A stretch of 64,000 nt of DNA, taken from Solirubrobacteraceae bacterium. Lineage in GTDB: Bacteria > Actinomycetota > Thermoleophilia > Solirubrobacterales > Solirubrobacteraceae. Positions within the stretch are counted from its first letter, which is position 1; each line of letters opens with the position of its first letter. Under the pieces are notes generated by a model. It worked only from the letters and a program-made list of their open reading frames with translations, was not told where the DNA came from and did no database searches. The stretch spans positions 42,667 to 106,666 of the forward strand of contig JANWIP010000025.1 of the NCBI GenBank assembly GCA_025449845.1, given 5' to 3'. Positions 1 through 7,952 of this stretch are shown here, piece by piece. Position numbers and translations under genes: made by a program.

Positions 1-327
1 CATGTGGGGGTGGCCGGGGCGGCTGCTGTGCTGTTCGCCGTGAACGTCACCGCTGTCGTGCCTGCCACGCCTTCCAACATTGGCGTCTTTCAGGCGGCCT
101 GCGTCGCTGTGCTTGCCGGTGCCTACCACGTCTCCACGCCTGAAGCGCTTGCCTACGGGATCATCTTGCAGGCCGTTGAGATTGCTACCGCCGTCATCAT
201 GGGGATGCCCGCCTTGGTCAACGAGGGGCTCTCTTGGAAAGACGTCCGGCTGCGCACTATGAATGCGGCGCCGGTCAAGCTGCCGGCGCTGCCTGAGCGC
301 CAGCGGGCTGCTGTGCGCGAGCGCTGA
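1..327 (+). CDS. Flippase-like / lysylphosphatidylglycerol synthase TM-region protein (3' part)
   Basis: C-terminal part of an integral membrane protein; the 5' end lies outside the window. The visible part holds hydrophobic helices with a conserved-looking PATPSNIGVFQ segment followed by an AYGIILQAVEIATAVIMG helix, the pattern of the C-terminal end of the UPF0104/YbhN/MprF-transmembrane family (lysylphosphatidylglycerol synthase TM region). Members of this family flip or transfer lipids or lipid-linked precursors. The last 25 residues are hydrophilic and probably cytoplasmic. The stop codon abuts the stop of the convergent metH with no spacer. The specific substrate cannot be read from this fragment. 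Confidence 0.7.
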   Translation, partial: HVGVAGAAAVLFAVNVTAVVPATPSNIGVFQAACVAVLAGAYHVSTPEALAYGIILQAVEIATAVIMGMPALVNEGLSWKDVRLRTMNAAPVKLPALPERQRAAVRER

Positions 328-3300
328 TTAACCGGCCAGCGCCGGTTCGCTCTCGTCCTCCACGGCGCCTTCGGGCGGGTCCTCTTCGGCCAGCTCGCGC
401 GCGCCGCTGAAGCTGGGCAGCGACGGGTCGCGGTAGGAGCCTTTGATCAAGTCGTCCGCTGAGCCTTCGGGCAGCAGGCGGCCCTGGCGCGTGCCGAAAT
501 AGATCGCCTGTGGATGGTGGGCGATCATCGCCAGCGTTGACTGCTCGGGCTCCGGTGCGTAGCCGTCGGTGATCGTCATGCCGATCTGCTTGAGGTTGAG
601 TAGCTGCTCTACCTTCAGGTGCTCGCTCTGCTCTGGTACCGCCGGGTAACCCCACGAGTAGCGCCGGCCCTGGGTTGCCGGGATCGACAGCATCTCGCGC
701 GCCTGTGCGTGCAGCCACTCCGCCAGGCCCTCCGCGGTCTGCACGCCTAGGCCGTGCACGAACAGCTGCTCCGCGAACTCGCCTTCGGCCTCAAGCTTTG
801 CCATCAGTTCTGTTACCTCTGAGCCGACCGTCACCGCCTGCACCGCGATTACGTCTAGCTCTGCGGGCGGCTCGCCCTTGACGGATGGCTCGCCATTGGC
901 GTCTAGCGCCGGGCGATAGAAGTCCGCCAGGCAGATGCGGTCGCCTTTGGGCTGGCGCGGGCACACGAAGCGCGTCAGCTCGCTGCTGCGGTCCTCGGGG
1001 TCTAGCACGATGATGTCGTTGCCGCGTGAGTAACAGGGGAAGTAGCCCAGCAGCGCGCGTGGGTGCAGGTAGTCCTGCTCGGCCCACATCCGCTCCAGGC
1101 GCGGGCGGAAGTTCTCATCCACCAGCTCGCGCCACGCCTCGCCCTTCACGCCCTTGCCGCCCCAGTGCAGCTTGAACAGCACATGCGTGTCGAGGTGGCT
1201 GTAGACCTCGTTCATGTCCACCGGCACCTCTTTCACGCCCCACCATGGGGGGGTGGGCACGGGCGCGTCCGTGCGCGCCGGGCTGCGCACCGAGTCATCC
1301 GCAAGGTTCACCTGCTCCACTGGCGCCTCGCCCTTTTCGCGGAAGGCCCTCGCGCCTGCGGAGAGCTTCTCAAGCAGCGCCGCGTGCGCCTGCTCATCGA
1401 TCAGCTGGTCCATCACCGACAGGCCCTCGAACGCGTCCTTGCAGTAGAACACGCCTGGCGCGTAGGGCTCTGTTGATTCTTTGCCGCCTGGGTACAGCGC
1501 GCGGAAGCTAAACGCGCGATTGATCGCTGCGCCGCCGATCAGCACCGGGTATTCGAGGCCCTTTGCGTGCAGCTCCTGGATGCACGCCGGCATCTGCTTG
1601 CTGGTGCTGACCAGCAGAGCGCTCAGGCCGATCGCTGTCGCCTCGTGCTCCTGCGCCGCGTCCACGATCGTCTGGATTGGCACCTGCTTGCCGAGGTCTA
1701 TGACCGTGTAGCCGTTGTTGGTGAGGATCGTGTTCACCAGCGACTTGCCGATGTCGTGCACGTCGCCGAACACCGTCGCCAGTACGACTGTGCCCTTGGT
1801 GTAGCCCTCGATCTTGTCCAGGTAGTTCTCCAGCCGCGCCACGGCGCGCTTCATCACCTCCGCGGACTGCAGCACGAAAGGCAGGATCAGCTCACCGGCG
1901 CCGAACTTGTCGCCTACCTCCTTCATCGCCGGCAGCAGTACTTCGTTCAGCGTCGGCACCGCGCCGATCTTCTCAACGGCCTTGTCGATCCAGTCCTCCA
2001 CGCCCTCCTTGCGGCGGCGCAGGATGTGGAAGTGCAGTGCCTCCTCGGGCTCCATGCCCTCCGTTGGGTCCGCCGCGCCCTGCACCTCCTCCTCGCCCTT
2101 GCTCTCGAAATGCTCGATGAAGTGCTGCAGCGCGTCCTCGTCGCGGTTGAACACGAGGTCGTCCGCCAGCTTGCGCTCCTCGTCGCTGATCTCCGAGTAG
2201 GGGGTGATGTGGTTCGGGTTGACCATCGCCAGATCCAGGCCCGCCTGTACGCAGTGGTGCAGGAAGGCCGAGTTGAGCACCGCGCGCGCGCCCGGTGAGA
2301 CGCCGAAGGAGACGTTCGAGACGCCTAGTGAGGTCTTCACATGGGGGATCTCGGCCTTGATGCGGCGGATGCCCTCGATCGTCTCCACCGCCGATGGACG
2401 CCACTCCTCATCGCCGGTGGTCAGCGTGAACGTCAGGCAGTCGAAGATCAGCAGCTCCGGGTCAAGGCCGTGCTCCTCGCAGCACAGATCGCGGATGCGC
2501 TGCGCGATCTCTACCTTGCGCTGCGCCGTCTTGGCCATGCCGACCTCGTCGATCGTCAGCGCGATCAGGGCCGCGCCGTGTGCCAAGGCCAAGGGCACCA
2601 CGCGGTCGAGCTTGTCGCGGCCCGCCTCCAGGTTGACCGAGTTGACGATCGCCCGGCCCGGGATCTGGTCGAGGGCCATTTCGATCACCTCGGGCTCTGT
2701 CGAGTCGATCTGGATCGGCGAAGGCTGCGTCAGCGAGATGCGCTTGGCCACCTGGCGCATCTGCTCGTCCTCGTCCTGGCGCTCGGTCAGCGCTACGCAG
2801 ATGTCCAGCACGTGCGCTCCGCCCGTCACCTGGTCCTCGGCGATCTGCACGAGGCCGTCGTAGTCGTCGGCCAGCAGCATCTCCTTGGCCTTGCGCGAGC
2901 CCTGCGAGTTCACGCGCTCGCCGACCATTGTCGGCCTTGGCTCCTGTACCAAGGTGGTAGCCGCGATCATCGAGGAGAGGTGGGGAGGACGCGGGGCCGG
3001 CCTGGGGGCCGGAGGGGTCCCGCCGATGGCGCTGCCGATCCCCACGCGCTCCACGATCGCTTTGATGTGCTCCGGCGTGGTGCCGCAGCAGCCGCCCACG
3101 ATGCCCACGCCGTAGCGCTCCACGAACTCCTTCAGCGCCTCCGCCAGCGGTTCGGGCTCCTCGGGGAAGATCGTCTCACCGTCCGGTCCCTGCAGCGGCA
3201 GGCCCGCGTTGGGGATGCAGGCGACCGGGACCGCGCAGAACTCGCCCAGGAAGCGGATCGCGTCGCGCATGTCCTCCGGCCCGGTCGAGCAGTTCAGGCC

Positions 3301-4008
3301 GATCACGTCGACCTTCAGCGCTTCCAGCGTGCACAGCAACGCCGAGATGTCCGTCCCCAGCAGCATCTTGCCGCCGTTGGGCAACAGTGATACGGAGGTG
3401 TGGATAGGGAGGGTGTGGCCGGTGGTCTTGAACGCCTCGCGCGCGCCGAATACCGCCGCCTTCACCTCCAGGATGTCCTGGGCGGTCTCGATGATGATCA
3501 GATCCGCGCCGCCGTCGATCAGGCCGGCCGCCTGCTCGGCGAACACCTCCACCAGCTCGCGGAAGCGGATCTGGCCCAGCGTTGGGTCGTCGCTGGCCGG
3601 CAGGAAGCCTGTTGGGCCGATCGAGCCGGCCACGAAGCGGTGCTCGCCCGCGGCCTTGCGCGCGATTTCCGCGGCCTTCGTGTTGACCTCCACCGTGTAG
3701 TCGGCGAGGCCCCACTCTTCTAGCTTCAGGCGCGATGCCTGGAATGTGTCCGTCTCTACTACCTCTGCGCCGGCTTCGAGCATCGATGCGTGCACGCCCT
3801 CGATCACGTCCGGGCGGTTGAGCACCAGCGCCTCGTGGCACTTGCCCTGCAGGCCGCCGTAGTCCTCCTGGGTCAGCTCGAACTGCTCCAGCGTCGCGCC
3901 CATGCCGCCGTCGTACACGACCACGCGTTTTGCGACGGCTTCGAGGTAGTTGCGCATTGGGTGGATGCTAGCGGCGCGGCGGTCTGTCGCTACGTTGGAG
4001 GTCGTCAT
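328..4008 (-). CDS. metH: Cobalamin-dependent methionine synthase
   Basis: Catalyses methyl transfer from 5-methyltetrahydrofolate to homocysteine via cobalamin. The full 1226-residue four-module layout is visible. The homocysteine-binding barrel comes first (zinc ligands C240 in GLNCS and C307/C308 in GGCCGTT). The pterin-binding domain follows (about 355-620, with MVGERVNSQGSRKAKE). The cobalamin domain carries DVHDIGK at 749-755, where H751 is the expected lower axial ligand. Last is the SAM-dependent activation domain (about 950-1210, with RRYSWGYPAVPEQ). The ATG start at 4008 gives a short N-terminal extension; a second ATG 17 codons later is an alternative. It is divergent from fic, and the shared 61-bp gap carries repeated operator-like sites. 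No cobalamin or SAM riboswitch fits in so short a leader. Confidence 0.96.
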   Translation of the reverse strand: MTTSNVATDRRAASIHPMRNYLEAVAKRVVVYDGGMGATLEQFELTQEDYGGLQGKCHEALVLNRPDVIEGVHASMLEAGAEVVETDTFQASRLKLEEWGLADYTVEVNTKAAEIARKAAGEHRFVAGSIGPTGFLPASDDPTLGQIRFRELVEVFAEQAAGLIDGGADLIIIETAQDILEVKAAVFGAREAFKTTGHTLPIHTSVSLLPNGGKMLLGTDISALLCTLEALKVDVIGLNCSTGPEDMRDAIRFLGEFCAVPVACIPNAGLPLQGPDGETIFPEEPEPLAEALKEFVERYGVGIVGGCCGTTPEHIKAIVERVGIGSAIGGTPPAPRPAPRPPHLSSMIAATTLVQEPRPTMVGERVNSQGSRKAKEMLLADDYDGLVQIAEDQVTGGAHVLDICVALTERQDEDEQMRQVAKRISLTQPSPIQIDSTEPEVIEMALDQIPGRAIVNSVNLEAGRDKLDRVVPLALAHGAALIALTIDEVGMAKTAQRKVEIAQRIRDLCCEEHGLDPELLIFDCLTFTLTTGDEEWRPSAVETIEGIRRIKAEIPHVKTSLGVSNVSFGVSPGARAVLNSAFLHHCVQAGLDLAMVNPNHITPYSEISDEERKLADDLVFNRDEDALQHFIEHFESKGEEEVQGAADPTEGMEPEEALHFHILRRRKEGVEDWIDKAVEKIGAVPTLNEVLLPAMKEVGDKFGAGELILPFVLQSAEVMKRAVARLENYLDKIEGYTKGTVVLATVFGDVHDIGKSLVNTILTNNGYTVIDLGKQVPIQTIVDAAQEHEATAIGLSALLVSTSKQMPACIQELHAKGLEYPVLIGGAAINRAFSFRALYPGGKESTEPYAPGVFYCKDAFEGLSVMDQLIDEQAHAALLEKLSAGARAFREKGEAPVEQVNLADDSVRSPARTDAPVPTPPWWGVKEVPVDMNEVYSHLDTHVLFKLHWGGKGVKGEAWRELVDENFRPRLERMWAEQDYLHPRALLGYFPCYSRGNDIIVLDPEDRSSELTRFVCPRQPKGDRICLADFYRPALDANGEPSVKGEPPAELDVIAVQAVTVGSEVTELMAKLEAEGEFAEQLFVHGLGVQTAEGLAEWLHAQAREMLSIPATQGRRYSWGYPAVPEQSEHLKVEQLLNLKQIGMTITDGYAPEPEQSTLAMIAHHPQAIYFGTRQGRLLPEGSADDLIKGSYRDPSLPSFSGARELAEEDPPEGAVEDESEPALAG

Positions 4009-4020
4009 CTCGTAGGGCTT

Positions 4021-4089
4021 CCTTCGGTTGTGGGCGAGCTAACCGAAGGATGTTTGTTATCCTTCGGTTATGGTTGGTCCAACCGAAGG
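4021..4089. promoter_or_regulatory. Four alternating 9-bp operator half-sites at exact 20-bp intervals
   Basis: CCTTCGGTT occurs at 4021-4029 and 4061-4069, and its complement AACCGAAGG at 4041-4049 and 4081-4089. The start-to-start distance is exactly 20 bp each time, with orientation alternating. The middle pair extends to an 11-bp inverted repeat with a 7-bp spacer (4041-4069). The array covers the metH-fic intergenic region and the first codons of fic. Sites two helical turns apart on one DNA face suggest cooperative binding by a dimeric regulator. The winged-helix end of the Fic protein is the obvious candidate (inference). Confidence 0.8.
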
Positions 4090-5284
4090 TTCTCCGACCA
4101 AAGCCGGCGCAGAGTCGCGGGGGCGGTTCGTGCCCGGGGTGTGGGCGCCCAGTCCCGGCGGTCAGACGCGCGCGGCGCGGCAGGGAGGGCGCTATCTTGC
4201 ATTTGTCCCGGAGCCCATCGCTGAGCTCAAGCTTGCGCTCTCCGCCGAGCTGGCGGTCGATCTGGAACGGGCGACGCTGGCGATCATGCGACTGAACGAC
4301 GGTGGGCAAGGGTCCATTTCGTTGGAGGGCGTCGCACGCCAGTTGCTGCGCTCGGAGTCCTTGGCATCATCGCGGATCGAGGGTCTGAGCCTTGGGCACC
4401 GGCGGGTCGCGCTCGCGGCCTTCGATGAGGATGCCATGGACAGCAAGGCGGCTGACATCGTTGGCAACGTTCGCGCCATGGAGCAGGCGATCGCCCTCGC
4501 CGCCAAGCAGCCGATCGACTCCACCACCCTGCTCAGCGTCCACCGCACCCTGCTGCGCTTCGGCGAGGATGAGCCGATCGCCGGTCGCTGGCGCGAGAGC
4601 CAAGGTTGGATCGGCGGGTCCAATCCCCACAGCGCTGTCTACATACCTCCGCCGGCCGCTGAGATCCCGGCGCTGATGGATGACCTCGGCGCTTTCCTGC
4701 GCCGTGAAGATATCCCGACGCTCTGCCAGGCCGCGCTCGCCCACGCCCAGTTAGAGAGCATCCATCCCTTCATCGATGGCAATGGCCGCGTGGGGCGCTG
4801 CCTCATCCACGCGATCCTGCGCCGGCGGGGTCTTGCCCCCTACTACGTCCCTCCGGTCAGCCTGATCCTCTCTGTCTGGCGCGACCGCTATTTCGCTGGT
4901 CTCGAGGAGTACAGGCGCCGTGACGGCTTGCACGGTTGGGTCGCCTTCTTCGCCGAAGCCTCTGCTACCGCTGCCCACGGGGCCGAGCACCTGAGCGGCG
5001 ATATCCAAATGCTCCGGGAGACCTGGCTCGCGCGCCTGCCCGTGCTTCCCCGTCGCGACGCCGCTGTGCGCCGCGTCATCGCCATGCTTCCGGCCCACCC
5101 GGTCCTTGACGTCTCCGTCGTCATGCACGAGCTTGGCGTCTCCGACCGGGCTGCCGGCGCCGCGCTTGCCCAGCTCCAGGAGGCCGGCGTCGTCCGGCTC
5201 GTCACCAAGCGCCTGCGGGGGCGTGTGTGGGAGTGCCCCGAGCTCTTCGCGCTGGTGCAGGAGTTCGAGCAGGGCCTGCGTTAG
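4070..5284 (+). CDS. Fic-family AMP-transferase with N-terminal inhibitory helix and winged-helix end
   Basis: A 404-residue Fic-domain protein that probably transfers AMP from ATP to a target protein. The catalytic motif HPFIDGNGRVGR is intact (H232-R243). A canonical inhibitory motif SSRIEG (S100, E104, G105) precedes it, placing the protein in the class with an intramolecular inhibitory helix in front of the Fic core. An N-terminal leader with WAPSPGG precedes that helix, and the last 80 residues look like a winged helix (VSVVMHELGVSDRAAGAALAQLQEAGVV). The ATG at 4070 is used because it directly follows the third operator site. No ribosome-binding site is visible, so translation may be leaderless. 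The product is likely autoregulatory through the site array. Confidence 0.88.
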   Translation: MVGPTEGSPTKAGAESRGRFVPGVWAPSPGGQTRAARQGGRYLAFVPEPIAELKLALSAELAVDLERATLAIMRLNDGGQGSISLEGVARQLLRSESLASSRIEGLSLGHRRVALAAFDEDAMDSKAADIVGNVRAMEQAIALAAKQPIDSTTLLSVHRTLLRFGEDEPIAGRWRESQGWIGGSNPHSAVYIPPPAAEIPALMDDLGAFLRREDIPTLCQAALAHAQLESIHPFIDGNGRVGRCLIHAILRRRGLAPYYVPPVSLILSVWRDRYFAGLEEYRRRDGLHGWVAFFAEASATAAHGAEHLSGDIQMLRETWLARLPVLPRRDAAVRRVIAMLPAHPVLDVSVVMHELGVSDRAAGAALAQLQEAGVVRLVTKRLRGRVWECPELFALVQEFEQGLR

Positions 5285-5345
5285 CAAGCCGCGTCGACTC
5301 GATGCAGTGCTGGTCGTTGCGCTGGGGCTTGACGGAAGGATGTGA

Positions 5346-5732
5346 TCAACACGGTTGAGAGACTTCGATGCCGAGCGCTCGCGCAGCGTCCCCTAGACGG
5401 CTGTCGTAGCAGTACAGGCGTTCGATGTCCTCGCCCAGGCTCATGATGGTCGCTAGGTGCAGGGCATCCAGTGAGCGCAGCTCTGCCGGGTCCAGCTCGG
5501 CGGCTGCGTCGAAGACCGGCTCGTCCAGCGGGACCAGCGTGATGGTGGTGAGGGCGGCGCGGGCGCGCCTGCTTGCCAGCTCGCCGTAGCGTCTGGCGGC
5601 GCGGCGTCCCTCCACCGTGAGCAGCGTGCTGCTGACCAGCTCCCTGCCGGTCAGCTCGCCGCGCAGGGCATGGCTCTCGGGCTCCGCGCGCACCAGCTTC
5701 ACGAAGGCCGATGTGTCGAGGTAGTCGGGCAA
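5346..5732 (-). CDS. PIN-domain toxin (VapC-like)
   Basis: A 128-residue PIN-domain protein, probably an endoribonuclease toxin. YLDTSAFVKL supplies the first acidic residue. The conserved middle acidic residues and a LRSLDALHLATI segment follow, and the end has a YDSRLGDAARALGIEV pattern typical of VapC-type proteins. It lies 5 bp downstream of a Phd/YefM-type antitoxin, so the two form one module. The start is taken as TTG at 5732 because it follows the antitoxin stop directly and no ATG or GTG is available near the conserved N-terminus. The upstream open frame is only antisense to the antitoxin. Pairing PIN with a Phd-fold antitoxin is common. Confidence 0.85.
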   Translation of the reverse strand: MPDYLDTSAFVKLVRAEPESHALRGELTGRELVSSTLLTVEGRRAARRYGELASRRARAALTTITLVPLDEPVFDAAAELDPAELRSLDALHLATIMSLGEDIERLYCYDSRLGDAARALGIEVSQPC

Positions 5733-5737
5733 GTGCG

Positions 5738-6025
5738 CTACAGCCGCTCTTCGCGCAGTTCGTCCAGGACCTCGCTTGTGGGCGGGCCGGGAACCGGCGA
5801 GGGCAGCTGCTCCAGAACTTCGAGCAGATCGCCCTGTCCGCGACGCGCGCCGCGCTCGGCCACGAGGCGGTCGATGGCCGATGCGTGCCCGGGTGCGGGT
5901 GTGAGCTGCGCGACTTCCTGGCCATGGTCGGTGATCAGAAAAGACTCGCCATGGCGCGCTCGTCGTGCGTATCGGCTCAGGTTCTGGCGCATCTCGCGGA
6001 TGCCTACGCGCTCCATGTGCGTCAT
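5738..6025 (-). CDS. Phd/YefM-type antitoxin
   Basis: A 95-residue antitoxin starting at ATG 6025 (MTHMERVGIREMRQNL); the ATG at 6016 is an alternative. The N-terminal VGIREMRQNLSRYARRARHGESFLITDHGQEVAQL is the classic Phd/YefM DNA-binding fold. The C-terminal third is charged and proline-rich, as expected of a toxin-wrapping tail. It neutralises the downstream PIN protein and likely represses its own operon. A longer reading frame exists upstream of this start, but its extra residues do not resemble the family. Confidence 0.88.
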   Translation of the reverse strand: MTHMERVGIREMRQNLSRYARRARHGESFLITDHGQEVAQLTPAPGHASAIDRLVAERGARRGQGDLLEVLEQLPSPVPGPPTSEVLDELREERL

Positions 6026-6098
6026 TGTAGCGCCATTGCTTTGGTGCGGAGATCCAGCGGCAGCGGATCCTGCGGGCCATCGATGGCACCCAAGTTCT

Positions 6099-6332
6099 TC
6101 CAACCGCGACATCGGCGCGGTGGCGGGGATGATCGATCAGGGGCAGATCTCCAAGCTGCTTGCGCGGCTGGAGGGGCTTGGGCTGATCGCCAACGTAGGC
6201 GATGGGCACGTCAAGGGGGCGGCCAACGCCTGGTGCCTGACCGAGCGCGGCGAGCAGGTCGAGCATTCGCTGCGGGGTCACCGCCCGCCGGTGACGGCGT
6301 TCGCCTACACGGCTCAGTATAAAGGTGAATAG
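6099..6332 (+). pseudogene. Remnant of a TetR-wHTH regulator (C-terminal winged helix only)
   Basis: The frame from 6099 reads SNRDIGAVAGMIDQGQISKLL, then LARLEGLGLIANVGDGHVKG and TERGEQVEHS. This matches the last 60 residues of the complete regulator at 33235-34236 (DQGQISKLLRRLESLGLIQN). Everything upstream of this part is missing and it has no sensible start of its own. Homology stops near 6280, after which the frame runs into unrelated sequence to a TAG at 6330. It is one of three related copies in the window, two of them decayed. Confidence 0.75.
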
Positions 6333-6335
6333 GCT

Positions 6336-6380
6336 TGTCGTTCTCTTGGGACGACACGCTTGTCACACTTAAAGTGACAA
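6336..6380. terminator. Two tandem hairpins in the gap before the polysaccharide operon
   Basis: TGTCGT at 6336-6341 pairs with ACGACA at 6351-6356. TTGTCAC at 6360-6366 pairs with GTGACAA at 6374-6380, whose inner part also contains CACTT-A-AAGTG. They may be a bidirectional terminator or an operator in the 249-bp space between the regulator remnant and the next gene. On the plus strand the second arm is followed by A rather than T, so a plus-strand intrinsic terminator is not supported. Confidence 0.4.
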
Positions 6381-6581
6381 AAATCGTTAGGCAGTTATTC
6401 ACCTTCCTGGCAAGGGTGTTAGACGGTTGTTGGATGGGTCGTAGTTCGATCGTCCATTAACCGTGACGACTCCGCTCTGAGCGGACATTGTGCGCGGCCA
6501 TAGCGCTCCTGCACTGTGGGGACGGGGTCGCTGCAGCTTGACGTTGACATTGCCAGGGCCAACGAGTCAGGAGACCTTTTC

Positions 6582-7952
6582 ATGCAAAAAACTGTGGACA
6601 GCGCCATGGTGTCTTCACCGGTTGTTGACTTTTCTATTCACACAAATACGACGGCTGAGCACGTAGTCGTCGCCGTCGTCGGGCTCGGCTATGTCGGCTT
6701 GCCCACTGCCGTCGCTCTGCGCCAGGCCGGGCATCGCATCGTGGGGATCGATGTGTCCGCGCGCCGCCTCGATGCCATTCGCCGCGGTGAGGTCGAGCTC
6801 TTGAGTGAGGAGTGCGAGGCCCTGAGCCGGCACCTGGAGGGCGACGGGTTTGTGCTCACCGAGCAGATGCAGGCGCTCGATGCTGCGGATGTCGTGCTTG
6901 TCTGCGTGCCCACGCCGATCGATCAGCAGCTGCAGCCCGATCCCCGCATTCTGCGTGAAGCCTGCGCGGCCGTCGTGCGCCATGCGCGGCCGGGGCAGAC
7001 GCTCGTGCTGACCTCCACGACCTATGTGGGCACCACGCGGGAGCTGCTCGTGCAGCCGCTTGCCCGGCGTGGCCTTGATGTAGGGGAGGACGTGTTCGTC
7101 GCCTTCTCGCCCGAGCGCATCGATCCTGGCGTCGAGGGTCACGAGCAGCTCGGCACGCCGCGCGTCATGGGGGGTGTGACCGAGGCCTGCGCTGAACGTG
7201 CCGAGGCCGTGCTTGCCCACACCTGCAAGCACGTGCACCGTGTCTCTTCGCCTGAGGCCGCCGAGATGGTCAAGCTGTATGAGAACACCTTCCGGGCCGT
7301 CAACATCGCGCTCGCCTTTGAGATGGCCGAGGCCTGCCAGGCTTATCAACTCGATCCCGTCGAGGTCACCGACGGGGCCGCCACCAAGCCTTATGGGTTT
7401 CTCGCGCACTATCCCTCCGCGGGAGTTGGTGGGCACTGCATTGGGGTTGATCCTTATTACCTGCTTGGGCCTTTGCGCGAGCGCGGGCGGCCTGCGCTGC
7501 TCGCCGAGGAGGCCTTGCGCAAGGTCTCGGGGCGGCCTCGCCACATCGCCTGGCGCGCGCACGAACTGCTCACGCGATCCGGCCGGCCGCTGAAGGACGC
7601 TCGCGTGCTGCTCGTCGGCGCCTCCTACAAGCCGGGGGTGGCCGATACGCGTGAGGCGCCTGCCGTTGAGATCATCGAGCGCCTGCGCGCCGAGGGGGCG
7701 CACGTCGACTACTACGACCCGCTCGTGCCTTCGCTCACGATCGACGGGGACACGCTGCACGGGGTCAGGGTCGACTTGCGTGGGGATGGGCCGAATATCG
7801 GGCGTGGCGAGACCGTCAAGGTGGGGAGCTATGACCTGGCGATTCTTGCCACCTTGCATCCGGGCCACGACTATGGCTGGATCGCGCGCTGTCCCGCTGT
7901 GCTCGACTGCACCTACCGCACTCCCGGCGGCAAGACGCGGTACCTACCGTGA
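6582..7952 (+). CDS. UDP-sugar 6-dehydrogenase (nucleotide-sugar dehydrogenase)
   Basis: Oxidises a UDP-hexose to the uronic acid with NAD, supplying acidic sugar to the next gene. Visible are the Rossmann motif VVGLGYVGLP (residues 32-41), the hinge ENTFRAVNIALAFEMAE, and the catalytic GVGGHCIGVD with Cys286. The overall pattern, TKPYGF ahead of GVGGHC, is closest to the UDP-GlcNAc/UDP-ManNAc dehydrogenase (WbpA/WecC) branch, but UDP-glucose is not excluded. The start is set at ATG 6582, which has AGGAG 8 bp upstream; an in-frame GTG at 6516 lacks a site. It overlaps the glycosyltransferase by 4 bp (GTGA), so the two are translationally coupled. Confidence 0.9.
   Translation: MQKTVDSAMVSSPVVDFSIHTNTTAEHVVVAVVGLGYVGLPTAVALRQAGHRIVGIDVSARRLDAIRRGEVELLSEECEALSRHLEGDGFVLTEQMQALDAADVVLVCVPTPIDQQLQPDPRILREACAAVVRHARPGQTLVLTSTTYVGTTRELLVQPLARRGLDVGEDVFVAFSPERIDPGVEGHEQLGTPRVMGGVTEACAERAEAVLAHTCKHVHRVSSPEAAEMVKLYENTFRAVNIALAFEMAEACQAYQLDPVEVTDGAATKPYGFLAHYPSAGVGGHCIGVDPYYLLGPLRERGRPALLAEEALRKVSGRPRHIAWRAHELLTRSGRPLKDARVLLVGASYKPGVADTREAPAVEIIERLRAEGAHVDYYDPLVPSLTIDGDTLHGVRVDLRGDGPNIGRGETVKVGSYDLAILATLHPGHDYGWIARCPAVLDCTYRTPGGKTRYLP

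Noticed and set aside
1567..3390. Long plus-strand open frames antisense to metH
   Set aside because: They are GC-skew shadows: low-complexity Arg/Leu/Ala protein, no ribosome site, and the opposite strand encodes all metH motifs.
4009..4069. Cobalamin or SAM riboswitch upstream of metH
   Set aside because: The divergent gap is only 61 bp and is filled by the repeated half-sites; no B12-box-like or SAM core sequence is present.
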